From: Actinomycetes bacterium
GTDB lineage: Bacteria; Actinomycetota; Acidimicrobiia; Acidimicrobiales; RAAP-2
Length of the DNA: 8,621 nt
NCBI GenBank assembly: GCA_021787255.1
Contig: JAJYMD010000343.1
Coordinates: 1 to 8,621, forward strand
Reading direction: 5' to 3'
This document shows, piece by piece, positions 1-5,960 of the stretch (positions are counted from its first letter, which is position 1; the number at the start of each line of letters is the position of its first letter). The position numbers and the translations under genes are program-made. The notes beneath the pieces are model-generated. The model saw nothing but the letters and a program-made list of their open reading frames with translations, did not search any database and was not told the DNA's origin.

Positions 1-3000
1 CGGGCCGGAAGAAGTCGGCGATGCACAACCACGGGGCCTTGCCTTGCCGGGGGAACGTGAAGCGCATCCACTCGGCGCTGCGCGACTCGTCCTTGTAGAT
101 GACGAGGTCGTTGCCCTCGGACGCCGCGGCGAAGTGGCCGTAGGCGACCTGTGGCACGAGGACGTCGGCCTGCTTGGCCTTGTCGAGCTCTTGACGGAGC
201 ACTGCCTTGACCCTGGCCTTGAAGGCCGCGTCATCCTCCCCTGCGGCAGGGCGGAAGCCCCACTGGTTGCGGAAGAGCGCGGTCAGATTGAGGTATCCCG
301 CGACCTCGTCGATGGGGATCCCGCGGGCCGTCCTCGTGCCGACGAAGGGCGGTCGGAAGAGCTCGTTGTCCAGCTCGACTTCCGGTGAGCGCGCCGGCCG
401 GCCGTCACGTGGCTCGGCGTCGGAGTCACGCGCGCCGGCCGGCCGGAAGCGGGACGGCACGTTGCGCTGCGAGACCTCACGCCCGAAGAGCGGGTCTTCT
501 CGGCCGCTTCGCCGGAGCTCCGTCAGGCGGTCCATCGTGCGGAGCCCCTCGAAGGCGTCGCGCCCGTAGAAGACGCGGCCGTCGTAGACCTGGCGCAGGT
601 CGCGCTCCACGTAGGTGCGGGTGAGCGCGGCCCCGCCGAGCAGCACCGGGAGGTCGGCGAGCCCGCGACGGTTGAGCTCCTCGAGGTTGTCGCGCATGAC
701 CAACGTGGACTTCACGAGCAATCCGCTCATTCCGAGGGCGTCGGCCCCGTGCTCTTGCACGGCTGCCACCATCTCGCCGATGCCGACCTTGATCCCGAGG
801 TTCACCACCTCGTAGCCGTTGTTGGTGAAGATGATGTCGACGAGGTTCTTCCCGATGTCGTGGACGTCGCCCTTCACGGTCGCGAGCACGACCCTTCCCT
901 TCCCGCCCTGGTCGGCCCGCTCCATGTGCGGCTCGAGGTAGGCGACGGCTGCCTTCATCGTCTCGGCGGACTGCAGGACGAAGGGAAGCTGCATCTCTCC
1001 GGACGCGAAGAGGTCGCCGACGGTCCTCATGCCCGCGAGGAGGAATTCGTTCACGATCTCGAGCGCTTCGTGGCCCGAGCCGAGGGCCTCGTCGAGATCG
1101 GCTTCGAGACCTTGACGGCGGCCGTCGACGATGCGCTGCTCGAGGCGGCGCTCGACCGGCCAGTCGGCGTGGCCGTCGTCAGTCACGTGCGATGCGGCGA
1201 CGCCTTCGAAGAGCGCGAGCAGCTCCTGCAGCGGGTCATACCCCTCGCGGCGCCGGTCGTGGACGAGGTCGAGGCACACCTCCCGCGCGCGCTCGTCGAT
1301 TCGCGACAAAGGAAGGATCTTGGCGGCGTGGACGATCGCCGCATCCAGTCCCGCCTCGACGCACTCGTGCAGGAACACCGAGTTCAGCACCTGCCGCGCG
1401 GCCGGGTTCAGGCCGAACGAGACGTTCGAGAGGCCGATCAGCGTGTGGACGCCGGGGAGCTCGGCTTTGATCGCCATGATCCCCTCGATCGTCTCGACGC
1501 CATCGCGCCGGCTCTCCTCCATCCCCGTCGACAGGGGCAGCGCGAGCGGGTCGAAGATGAGATCGGAGGGTTCGAGCCCGTAGCGCTCCACTGCGATGTC
1601 GTGAATGGCCCGAGCGGCTCGGAGCTTCCACTCGGCGGTCCGCGCCTGTCCCTCCTCGTCGATGCAGGTGCAGACCACCGCGGCGCCGTACTCCCGTGCG
1701 AGCCGCAGGAACCGGTCGAGCCGCGTCCCGTCGCCGTCACCCTCTTCGAGGTTGACCGAGTTGAGGATCGGACGGCCTCCGAGCCACTCCAGGGCAGCCT
1801 CGGCGACCGGTGCCTCGGTCGAGTCGATCATGAGCGGCACGGTCGACTGCGTGGCGAGCCGGCTCGCCACCTCCTTCATGTCGGAGACGCCGTCGGCGCC
1901 GGTGTAGTCCACGCAGACGTCGATGACGTGCGCCCCCTCGGCGATCTGGTCTCTGGCCATCCCGACGCACGTCTCCCAGTCGCCGGCGAGCATCGCCTCA
2001 CGGAAGCGCCTGGACCCGTTGGCGTTCGTCCGTTCCCCCACCACGAGGAACGACGTCTCCTGGGAAAGGGCCACCGAGCCGTAGATCGAGGCGGCGGCGG
2101 GCTCGTGCACCGGGCGGCGCGCCGCCGGCGAGGTCCCCTCGAGCGCGCTCACGACGGCCCGAAGGTGGTCTGGCGTCGTCCCGCAGCAACCGCCGACCGC
2201 GCTCACCCCGTACTCGGACACGAAGCGGTGGAGGTGGTCGGCGAGCTCGTCGGGACTGAGGTCGTAGTGCATCTTGCCCTCGACCACCGACGGCAGTCCT
2301 GCGTTCGGGAGGACCGAGACCGGCACGCGGGAGTGCGCGCAGAGATAGCGGATCGCTTCGTGCATTTCCGCGGGTCCGGTGGCGCAGTTGAGGCCCACCG
2401 CGTCGACCTGCATCGCGTCGAGCGTGGTGAGCGCTGCAGCGATCTCGGTCCCCGGGAGCATCCTCCCGGTGAGCTCGATAGTGACCTGGACCTGGAGGGG
2501 GACTTGCCGACCGGCCGCAACCATCGCCCGCCGGGCGCCGTTGATCGCAGCCTTCGCCGAGAGAAGATCGAAGACCGTCTCGACGAGGAGGAGGTCGACG
2601 CCCCCTTCGAGCAGGCCCTTGGCCTGGGCCTCGTACGCGGCCCGCAGCGCGGGGTAGGAGATCTGCCCGAGCGTCGGGAACTTGGTGCCGGGCCCCATGC
2701 TGCCGGCGACCCATCGCGGGCTCCCTGGTGAGGCGTACTCGTCAGCGACTCGACGAGCGAGCCTGGCTGCCGCGACGTTGATCTCGTGGACCTGATCGCC
2801 GATCCCGTACTCGTCGAGCACGACCGAGAAGGCGCCGAAGGTGTCGGTCTCGATCACCTCCACCCCGACGTCGAGGAACGAGCGGTGGACGCGTTCGACG
2901 GCGCTGGGGCAGCTCAGCACCAGCACCTCGTTGCAGCCTTCGAGCTTCGCCCCGCCGAACGCATCGGCGCCGAGATCTTGCAGCTGGAGGTTGGTACCGG

Positions 3001-3091
3001 TCGCGCCGTCGAAGATCACGACCCTCTGCGCGACGGCGCTGAGGTAATCCGAGCAGGAGGGATCGAGGCGACCGAGCGGGATCGAGGCCAT
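1..3091 (-). CDS. metH: Cobalamin-dependent methionine synthase MetH, C-terminus cut by window edge
   Basis: The enzyme transfers a methyl group from 5-methyltetrahydrofolate to homocysteine through cobalamin, in the cytoplasm. The minus frame is open from ATG 3091 to the left edge (1030 codons). An in-frame TAG 12 nt upstream of the ATG leaves no earlier start. Residues ~10-320 are the homocysteine domain, with zinc ligands Cys236 (NCATGP) and Cys302-Cys303 (GGCCGT). The pterin-binding domain starts near 350 (GERTNANGSRRF) and contains a DVCVDYTGADG motif. The cobalamin cap is at ~640-735. The B12 domain carries DVHDIGKN, whose His744 is the lower axial cobalt ligand, and SGLLVKST. A Pro/Arg-rich linker leads into the start of the activation domain (RFTFPRQ, then LCIADFFRP). 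The rest of that domain, with the AdoMet-binding RPxxGYP motif, lies outside the window, so about 150 or more residues are missing. The gene is divergent from a cobalamin adenosyltransferase gene. Identification is very sure. Confidence 0.97.
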   Translation of the reverse strand, partial: MASIPLGRLDPSCSDYLSAVAQRVVIFDGATGTNLQLQDLGADAFGGAKLEGCNEVLVLSCPSAVERVHRSFLDVGVEVIETDTFGAFSVVLDEYGIGDQVHEINVAAARLARRVADEYASPGSPRWVAGSMGPGTKFPTLGQISYPALRAAYEAQAKGLLEGGVDLLLVETVFDLLSAKAAINGARRAMVAAGRQVPLQVQVTIELTGRMLPGTEIAAALTTLDAMQVDAVGLNCATGPAEMHEAIRYLCAHSRVPVSVLPNAGLPSVVEGKMHYDLSPDELADHLHRFVSEYGVSAVGGCCGTTPDHLRAVVSALEGTSPAARRPVHEPAAASIYGSVALSQETSFLVVGERTNANGSRRFREAMLAGDWETCVGMARDQIAEGAHVIDVCVDYTGADGVSDMKEVASRLATQSTVPLMIDSTEAPVAEAALEWLGGRPILNSVNLEEGDGDGTRLDRFLRLAREYGAAVVCTCIDEEGQARTAEWKLRAARAIHDIAVERYGLEPSDLIFDPLALPLSTGMEESRRDGVETIEGIMAIKAELPGVHTLIGLSNVSFGLNPAARQVLNSVFLHECVEAGLDAAIVHAAKILPLSRIDERAREVCLDLVHDRRREGYDPLQELLALFEGVAASHVTDDGHADWPVERRLEQRIVDGRRQGLEADLDEALGSGHEALEIVNEFLLAGMRTVGDLFASGEMQLPFVLQSAETMKAAVAYLEPHMERADQGGKGRVVLATVKGDVHDIGKNLVDIIFTNNGYEVVNLGIKVGIGEMVAAVQEHGADALGMSGLLVKSTLVMRDNLEELNRRGLADLPVLLGGAALTRTYVERDLRQVYDGRVFYGRDAFEGLRTMDRLTELRRSGREDPLFGREVSQRNVPSRFRPAGARDSDAEPRDGRPARSPEVELDNELFRPPFVGTRTARGIPIDEVAGYLNLTALFRNQWGFRPAAGEDDAAFKARVKAVLRQELDKAKQADVLVPQVAYGHFAAASEGNDLVIYKDESRSAEWMRFTFPRQGKAPWLCIADFFRP
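389..445. repeat. 16-bp direct repeat in the metH linker
   Basis: The sequence GCGCGCCGGCCGGCCG occurs at 389-404 and again at 430-445, 41 bp apart. Its core GGCCGGCC is self-complementary. Both copies lie inside metH, in the low-complexity linker between the B12 and activation domains, and encode Arg-Pro-Ala-type stretches. It probably reflects local slippage or duplication in an unconstrained linker and is not a separate element. Confidence 0.6.
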
Positions 3092-3100
3092 CTCGCAGAA

Positions 3101-3106
3101 AGGCTA
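3101..3106 (-). promoter_or_regulatory. Candidate -10 box for metH (leaderless)
   Basis: On the minus strand TAGCCT fits the actinobacterial TANNNT -10 pattern and ends 9 nt before the metH ATG at 3091. That distance would put the transcription start at or beside the start codon, giving a leaderless mRNA. The lack of a convincing Shine-Dalgarno sequence before the ATG agrees with this. No clear -35 is visible. This is a pattern match only. Confidence 0.4.
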
Positions 3107-3121
3107 TTCGCTCGTGCCAGC

Positions 3122-3127
3122 TACCAT
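3122..3127 (+). promoter_or_regulatory. Candidate -10 box for pduO (leaderless)
   Basis: TACCAT fits TANNNT and ends 8 nt before the GTG start at 3136, again the spacing expected for a leaderless transcript. No purine-rich ribosome-binding site precedes the GTG. It mirrors the metH box on the other strand, so the 44-bp gap may hold two back-to-back promoters. No clear -35 is seen. Confidence 0.4.
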
Positions 3128-3135
3128 CCGCATTC

Positions 3136-3762
3136 GTGCGCATCTATACGCGCAAGGGCGACGACGGCACGACGGGGCTCCTCTACGGGGGGCGGGTGGG
3201 GAAGGCGAGCCCCAGGATCGAGCTGAACGGCGCGGTCGACGAGGCGCAGGCCGCGCTCGGCGCGGCCCGCGCGGAGTCCGCCCCCGGGTCGGAGCTAGAC
3301 GAGCTCCTGATCACGCTCGAAAGGGAGCTCTACGTGCTGATGGCGGAGGTCGCGACCGCGCCGGCGAACCGCGCCAAGCTGGTCCCAGGAGAGAGCCTGG
3401 TCACCGAGGCAATGGTGGCGCGGCTCGAGGAATGGATCGACCAGCTGACCGAGCGGTTCCCCATGCCGAGGGAATTCGTCGTTCCGGGGGCCAACCGGGC
3501 GTCGGCTGCTCTCGACGTCGCCCGCACGGTCGTGCGCCGGGCAGAACGGGTGCTCGCCTCGACGGCGCCCCTGCAGGAAGGAACGGCCGGGCTCCGGGGC
3601 GCAGGTGCCGAGCCGTCGCGGGTCGGGCCCTACCTCAACCGATTGTCGGACTTGCTCTGGACGATGGCACGCTGGCAGGAAGGGGAGGTCCACTTGGCCG
3701 CTCGCGAGCAGCCCGGTCGTCGCTCTCGGCAGGGAGCCCGGGGCGAGGGATCGCCTGCGTGA
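3136..3762 (+). CDS. pduO: PduO-type ATP:cob(I)alamin adenosyltransferase
   Basis: This enzyme transfers the adenosyl group of ATP to cob(I)alamin, making adenosylcobalamin. The 208-residue product begins with the family's N-terminal ATP motif, TRKGDDGTTGL (residues 5-15), and has an Asp at 35 in NGAVDE. It also has FVVPG at 114-118, whose Phe sits where the family has a cobalamin-contacting Phe, and RRAER at 134-138. NRLSDLLW at 168-175 is the conserved C-terminal helix. Residues ~146-163 are a Gly/Ala-rich insertion just before YLNRLSD, and the last ~18 residues are a basic, probably disordered tail. The GTG at 3136 is chosen because the conserved domain starts at once (MRIYTRKGDDG). The gene is divergent from metH and upstream of pepA on the same strand. 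The TGA stop lies inside the first unit of a 15-bp tandem repeat. The symbol follows the family; 'cobO' is also used in some annotations, although CobO is a different fold. Confidence 0.93.
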   Translation: MRIYTRKGDDGTTGLLYGGRVGKASPRIELNGAVDEAQAALGAARAESAPGSELDELLITLERELYVLMAEVATAPANRAKLVPGESLVTEAMVARLEEWIDQLTERFPMPREFVVPGANRASAALDVARTVVRRAERVLASTAPLQEGTAGLRGAGAEPSRVGPYLNRLSDLLWTMARWQEGEVHLAAREQPGRRSRQGARGEGSPA

Positions 3763-3838
3763 AGACCGCCCGTGCGAAGACTGCCTGCGTGAAGAGCGCC
3801 CGGGTGTAGCCCGGGTGAAGACCGCCTGCGTGAAGGAG
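3753..3838 (+). repeat. Imperfect 15-bp tandem repeat between pduO and pepA
   Basis: Five full units and one partial unit resembling GCCTGCGTGAAGACC follow each other at 3753-3767, 3768-3782, 3783-3797, 3798-3808 (partial, 11 bp), 3809-3823 and 3824-3838. The first unit contains the pduO stop codon (TGA 3760-3762). The last unit has diverged at its end into the Shine-Dalgarno sequence of pepA. Units differ by one to four bases. The array fills essentially the whole intergenic gap. It may be a slippage-prone array that sets the pduO-pepA distance; no function is shown. Confidence 0.85.
3799..3815 (+). promoter_or_regulatory. GC-rich hairpin in the pduO-pepA gap
   Basis: CCCGGG, loop TGTAG, CCCGGG can fold into a 6-bp all-GC hairpin with a 5-nt loop. 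It forms where the partial repeat unit meets the next one. There is no T-tract, so it is unlikely to be a classical terminator. It could act as mRNA stabiliser or processing element, or simply follow from the repeats. Confidence 0.35.
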
Positions 3839-3840
3839 GA
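3833..3840 (+). promoter_or_regulatory. Strong Shine-Dalgarno sequence of pepA
   Basis: AAGGAGGA is a near-perfect anti-16S match. It directly abuts GTG 3841, which is therefore too close to be the start. It lies 6 nt before ATG 3847, which is the favoured start, and 9 nt before ATG 3850. Confidence 0.8.
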
Positions 3841-3846
3841 GTGCTG

Positions 3847-5418
3847 ATGATGGAGCTCGAGGTCGCCGAGACGGTGCCCGAAGGTGCTGTGGCCATCGGT
3901 GTCCCGGTCATCGCCGGTGCGACAGGCGGCGGTGGGGGCGATCCTGCGCCGCTCGAGTGGCTCGTCGGTGTCGGCGAGGTTGCCGGGTCGAAGGCCGACG
4001 TGGTCCGGCTGCTGCTCCCAGATGCGCCTGACGAAGCTTGGCTGCGTCGCGAAGGCTTCGCCGCCGCCAAAGGGTCAGCGCTCTCCCTGCGCGGAGCCTC
4101 CGGGCCGCCCGCCGTCGTGCTGCTCGGGCTCGGTGAGCGGGCGGGCGTCGGGCGTGAGCAGTGGCGACTCGCGGCCGCAGCGCTCGTCCGCGCGGCGGGG
4201 AAGGGGAGGGGCTCGGCGGCGATCGTCCTTCCTGGCGATCCTCCAGGGGGAGACGCGGCGTCCGTGGGTGCCGCGATCGCAGAAGGTGCTGTGCTCGCGA
4301 GCTACAGCTTCGACTCGTACAGGACGGCGCCCCACGCTGAGCGCGTCGACCACCTCGTCCTCGTCGGCCCCGGCGACTACGCCCGAGGGCTTCGGCAGGG
4401 GGCCGCAGCCGCGGCCGCGGCGGTGTTCGCGCGTGATCTGATCAACACCCCTCCGAGCGACATGACGCCACGCGAACTGGCAGTGCGCGTGCAGGAGCAC
4501 TTGTCCGCGCTCGCCGGGACGACGGTGGAGGTCTGGGACGAAGACAGGATCGCCGCCGAGCGCCTCGGCGGGCTCCTCGCGGTCGCGCGAGGTTCAGGAG
4601 AGCCGCCTCGGCTCGTGCGAGCGAGCTACACGCCGGCAGGCGGGGATGGCGGCGATGGGAGCGACGTCCCTCACGTCGTGCTCGTGGGCAAGGGGATCAC
4701 CTTCGACTCGGGGGGTCTCTCGCTCAAGCCGGCCGAGGGGATGATGACCATGAAGACGGACATGAGTGGGGCAGCCATCGTGCTCGCAGTCGTCTCAGCG
4801 TGCGCGAGCTTGGAGGTGCCGGTGAAGGTGACCGCGATCGCGCCGATGACCGAGAACATGCCCGGCGGGCGTGCGCAGAAGCCAGGTGACGTGTTGACCG
4901 CGCGCAACGGCGCCACGGTGGAGGTGCTGAACACCGACGCCGAGGGGCGCCTCGTCCTCGCCGACGGGCTGTCGCTCGCCGCCGAGCTCTCGCCGGACGT
5001 GATCATCGACGTGGCGACCCTCACCGGGGCACAGGTGGTGGCGCTCGGCAAGGGGATCGCCGCGCTGCTCGGGAACGACCCTGCGCTCATGGAGTCCCTC
5101 CAGGCGGCCGGCGAGCGCGCTGGCGAGCGGTTGTGGCCGCTGCCGCTGCCGGACGACTACCGTGAGCACATCGACTCGGAGGTCGCCGACATGAAGAACA
5201 TCGGCAGACCACGCGAAGCGGGGACGATCGCAGCGGCGATGCTCCTCGCGCGCTTCGTCGACAGCACCCCGTGGGCGCACCTGGACATCGCCGGGCCGGC
5301 GCGCTCGGAGGAGAGCGCCGGGTACCTCTCGAAGGGAGCGACCGCGTTCGGGGTCCGCGCGCTCTTGGACTTCCTCGTGCACTATCAGGACTTCCAGGGC
5401 GCGCGCACCACGCCGTAG
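3847..5418 (+). CDS. pepA: Leucyl aminopeptidase, peptidase family M17
   Basis: This is a cytosolic di-zinc exopeptidase that removes N-terminal residues, Leu preferred, from peptides; the family is typically hexameric. The 523-residue product has the usual two-part layout: a variable N-terminal domain (~1-175) and a catalytic C-terminal domain. All active-site residues are present: Lys282 and Asp287 in VGKGITFDSGG, Lys294 in LSLKP, Asp305 in KTDMSG, and Asp364, Glu366 and Arg368 in the M17 signature NTDAEGRLVLADG. Their spacing equals that of the E. coli enzyme (K270, D275, K282, D293, D352, E354, R356) with a constant shift of 12. ATG 3847 is chosen over GTG 3841 because of its spacing from the Shine-Dalgarno sequence. 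The gene follows pduO after a repeat-filled 84-bp gap and may be cotranscribed with it. A hairpin follows the stop. The annotation is secure. Some M17 proteins also bind DNA, but nothing here shows that. Confidence 0.96.
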   Translation: MMELEVAETVPEGAVAIGVPVIAGATGGGGGDPAPLEWLVGVGEVAGSKADVVRLLLPDAPDEAWLRREGFAAAKGSALSLRGASGPPAVVLLGLGERAGVGREQWRLAAAALVRAAGKGRGSAAIVLPGDPPGGDAASVGAAIAEGAVLASYSFDSYRTAPHAERVDHLVLVGPGDYARGLRQGAAAAAAAVFARDLINTPPSDMTPRELAVRVQEHLSALAGTTVEVWDEDRIAAERLGGLLAVARGSGEPPRLVRASYTPAGGDGGDGSDVPHVVLVGKGITFDSGGLSLKPAEGMMTMKTDMSGAAIVLAVVSACASLEVPVKVTAIAPMTENMPGGRAQKPGDVLTARNGATVEVLNTDAEGRLVLADGLSLAAELSPDVIIDVATLTGAQVVALGKGIAALLGNDPALMESLQAAGERAGERLWPLPLPDDYREHIDSEVADMKNIGRPREAGTIAAAMLLARFVDSTPWAHLDIAGPARSEESAGYLSKGATAFGVRALLDFLVHYQDFQGARTTP

Positions 5419-5425
5419 CGCCGGC

Positions 5426-5446
5426 GCTCAGAGCACCGCTCTGGGC
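5426..5446 (+). terminator. Hairpin just after pepA
   Basis: GCTCAGAGC, loop ACC, GCTCTGGGC forms a 9-bp stem with one U-G pair, starting 8 nt after the pepA stop. There is no T-tract, but such hairpins are common at gene ends in high-GC actinobacteria. It is probably the end of the pduO-pepA transcript. Confidence 0.5.
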
Positions 5447-5526
5447 ACCGATGGGGCGCCTGTGTTGCGAGGCGGCCGCGAGCGCGACGAGCGATCCGGG
5501 CGACCGCAGCTCCAGGGGTTCCCTCG

Positions 5527-5558
5527 GACTGATCGGGTGGAAGACTGATCGGGTGGAA
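5527..5558 (+). repeat. Perfect 16-bp tandem duplication in the pepA to tRNA spacer
   Basis: GACTGATCGGGTGGAA occurs twice without a gap (5527-5542 and 5543-5558) with no mismatch. It lies in the roughly 290-bp spacer 5419-5709, in which I see no convincing gene. The spacer also holds the pepA hairpin and a possible tRNA promoter. The duplication looks recent. It might be a replication slippage scar or a paired protein-binding site. Confidence 0.85.
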
Positions 5559-5665
5559 CGCCGGTGCAAGACGGCGTGCTCGACGTCTTGGGTGTGCGGA
5601 AGGAAGGTCCGATGAGGTCTTCCGTCTGCGTGCCGGTGGTGCCCCGTCGTGGTTTCGCGCAAGGC

Positions 5666-5671
5666 TAGTGT
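5666..5671 (+). promoter_or_regulatory. Possible -10 box for the tRNA gene
   Basis: TAGTGT, in the context GGCTAGTGTGG, matches the TANNNT pattern seen before many actinobacterial stable RNA genes. Transcription would start near 5678, about 30 nt before the tRNA. I cannot point to a good -35. Confidence 0.35.
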
Positions 5672-5709
5672 GGCGGACGACGAGTAGCTCAGGGTCTGCC
5701 ACGCATCCT

Positions 5710-5787
5710 GCGCCCGTAGCTCAGAACGGTTAGAGCACCGGACTTGTAATCCGGAGGTCGCCGGTTCAAGTCCGGCCGGGCGTTCCA
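5710..5787 (+). tRNA. tRNA-Thr, anticodon UGU
   Basis: A complete cloverleaf is present. The acceptor stem is GCGCCCG with CGGGCGT (6 Watson-Crick pairs and a G1-U72 wobble). The D stem is GCTC/GAGC. The anticodon stem CCGGA/TCCGG carries the loop CTTGTAA, with anticodon TGT at 5745-5747. The variable loop has 5 nt. The T stem GCCGG/CCGGC carries the loop TTCAAGT. The discriminator base is U and CCA is encoded (5785-5787). UGU reads ACA and other Thr codons. The gene is followed after 4 nt by a strong hairpin. Its 3' half faces the mobile-element-like region, a common place for integration. Confidence 0.95.
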
Positions 5788-5791
5788 AAGA

Positions 5792-5816
5792 GGTCTTCAC
5801 GTTTTACGTGGGGACC
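5792..5816 (+). terminator. Hairpin terminator of tRNA-Thr
   Basis: GGTCTTCACGT, loop TTT, ACGTGGGGACC gives an 11-bp stem in RNA, with two adjacent U-G pairs and a 3-nt loop, beginning 4 nt after the tRNA CCA. Its core CACGT-TTT-ACGTG is a perfect inverted repeat. There is no strong T-tract downstream. The position makes a transcription end or processing signal for the tRNA the simplest reading. Confidence 0.6.
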
Positions 5817-5885
5817 ACTTCACGTTTGGGCCCGACGTCATCGTGCTGGACGGCTGTGACACGCCCGTAGGGGTCGATGGATCTC

Positions 5886-5929
5886 ACGGACGCGAGACAG
5901 GTCGTCCGTCGGGCGCGCTGATGCGCCCG
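5886..5929. repeat. Two adjacent inverted repeats beyond the transposase stop
   Basis: ACGGACG (5886-5892) and CGTCCGT (5903-5909) form a 7-bp inverted repeat with a 10-nt loop. Directly next to it, CGGGCGC (5910-5916) and GCGCCCG (5923-5929) form another 7-bp stem with a 6-nt loop. They lie 32-75 nt past the transposase stop on the minus strand, in a spacer (5817-5960) with no gene. They may end the minus-strand transcript, or be sub-terminal sites of the element. No T-tract is present on either side. Confidence 0.5.
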
Positions 5930-5960
5930 GTGAGCACGTTCCCGCGGAAAGGCGCGGCGA

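Noticed and set aside
749..2731. Plus-strand frame of 660 codons over metH
   Set aside because: It is the antisense shadow of metH, whose minus frame shows every expected motif. High GC content keeps the opposite frame open, and its translation resembles no known domain.
3763..3809. Repeat-encoded C-terminal extension of the adenosyltransferase by frameshift (Val-Lys-Thr-Ala-type repeats)
   Set aside because: The true pduO frame stops at 3762 after all conserved motifs. No slippery site is seen, and the repeat peptide comes from another frame.
5683..5692. Second tRNA-like fragment (GTAGCTCAG, also present in the tRNA D arm)
   Set aside because: Only nine bases match and no anticodon or T arm follows at the right distance. 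A tRNA remnant cannot be supported.
5087..5800. Minus-strand frame of 237 codons starting next to the tRNA
   Set aside because: Its N-terminal PAGLEPATSGLQ-type sequence is the well-known false translation of the antisense strand of a tRNA gene. The rest covers a spacer and the reverse of pepA.
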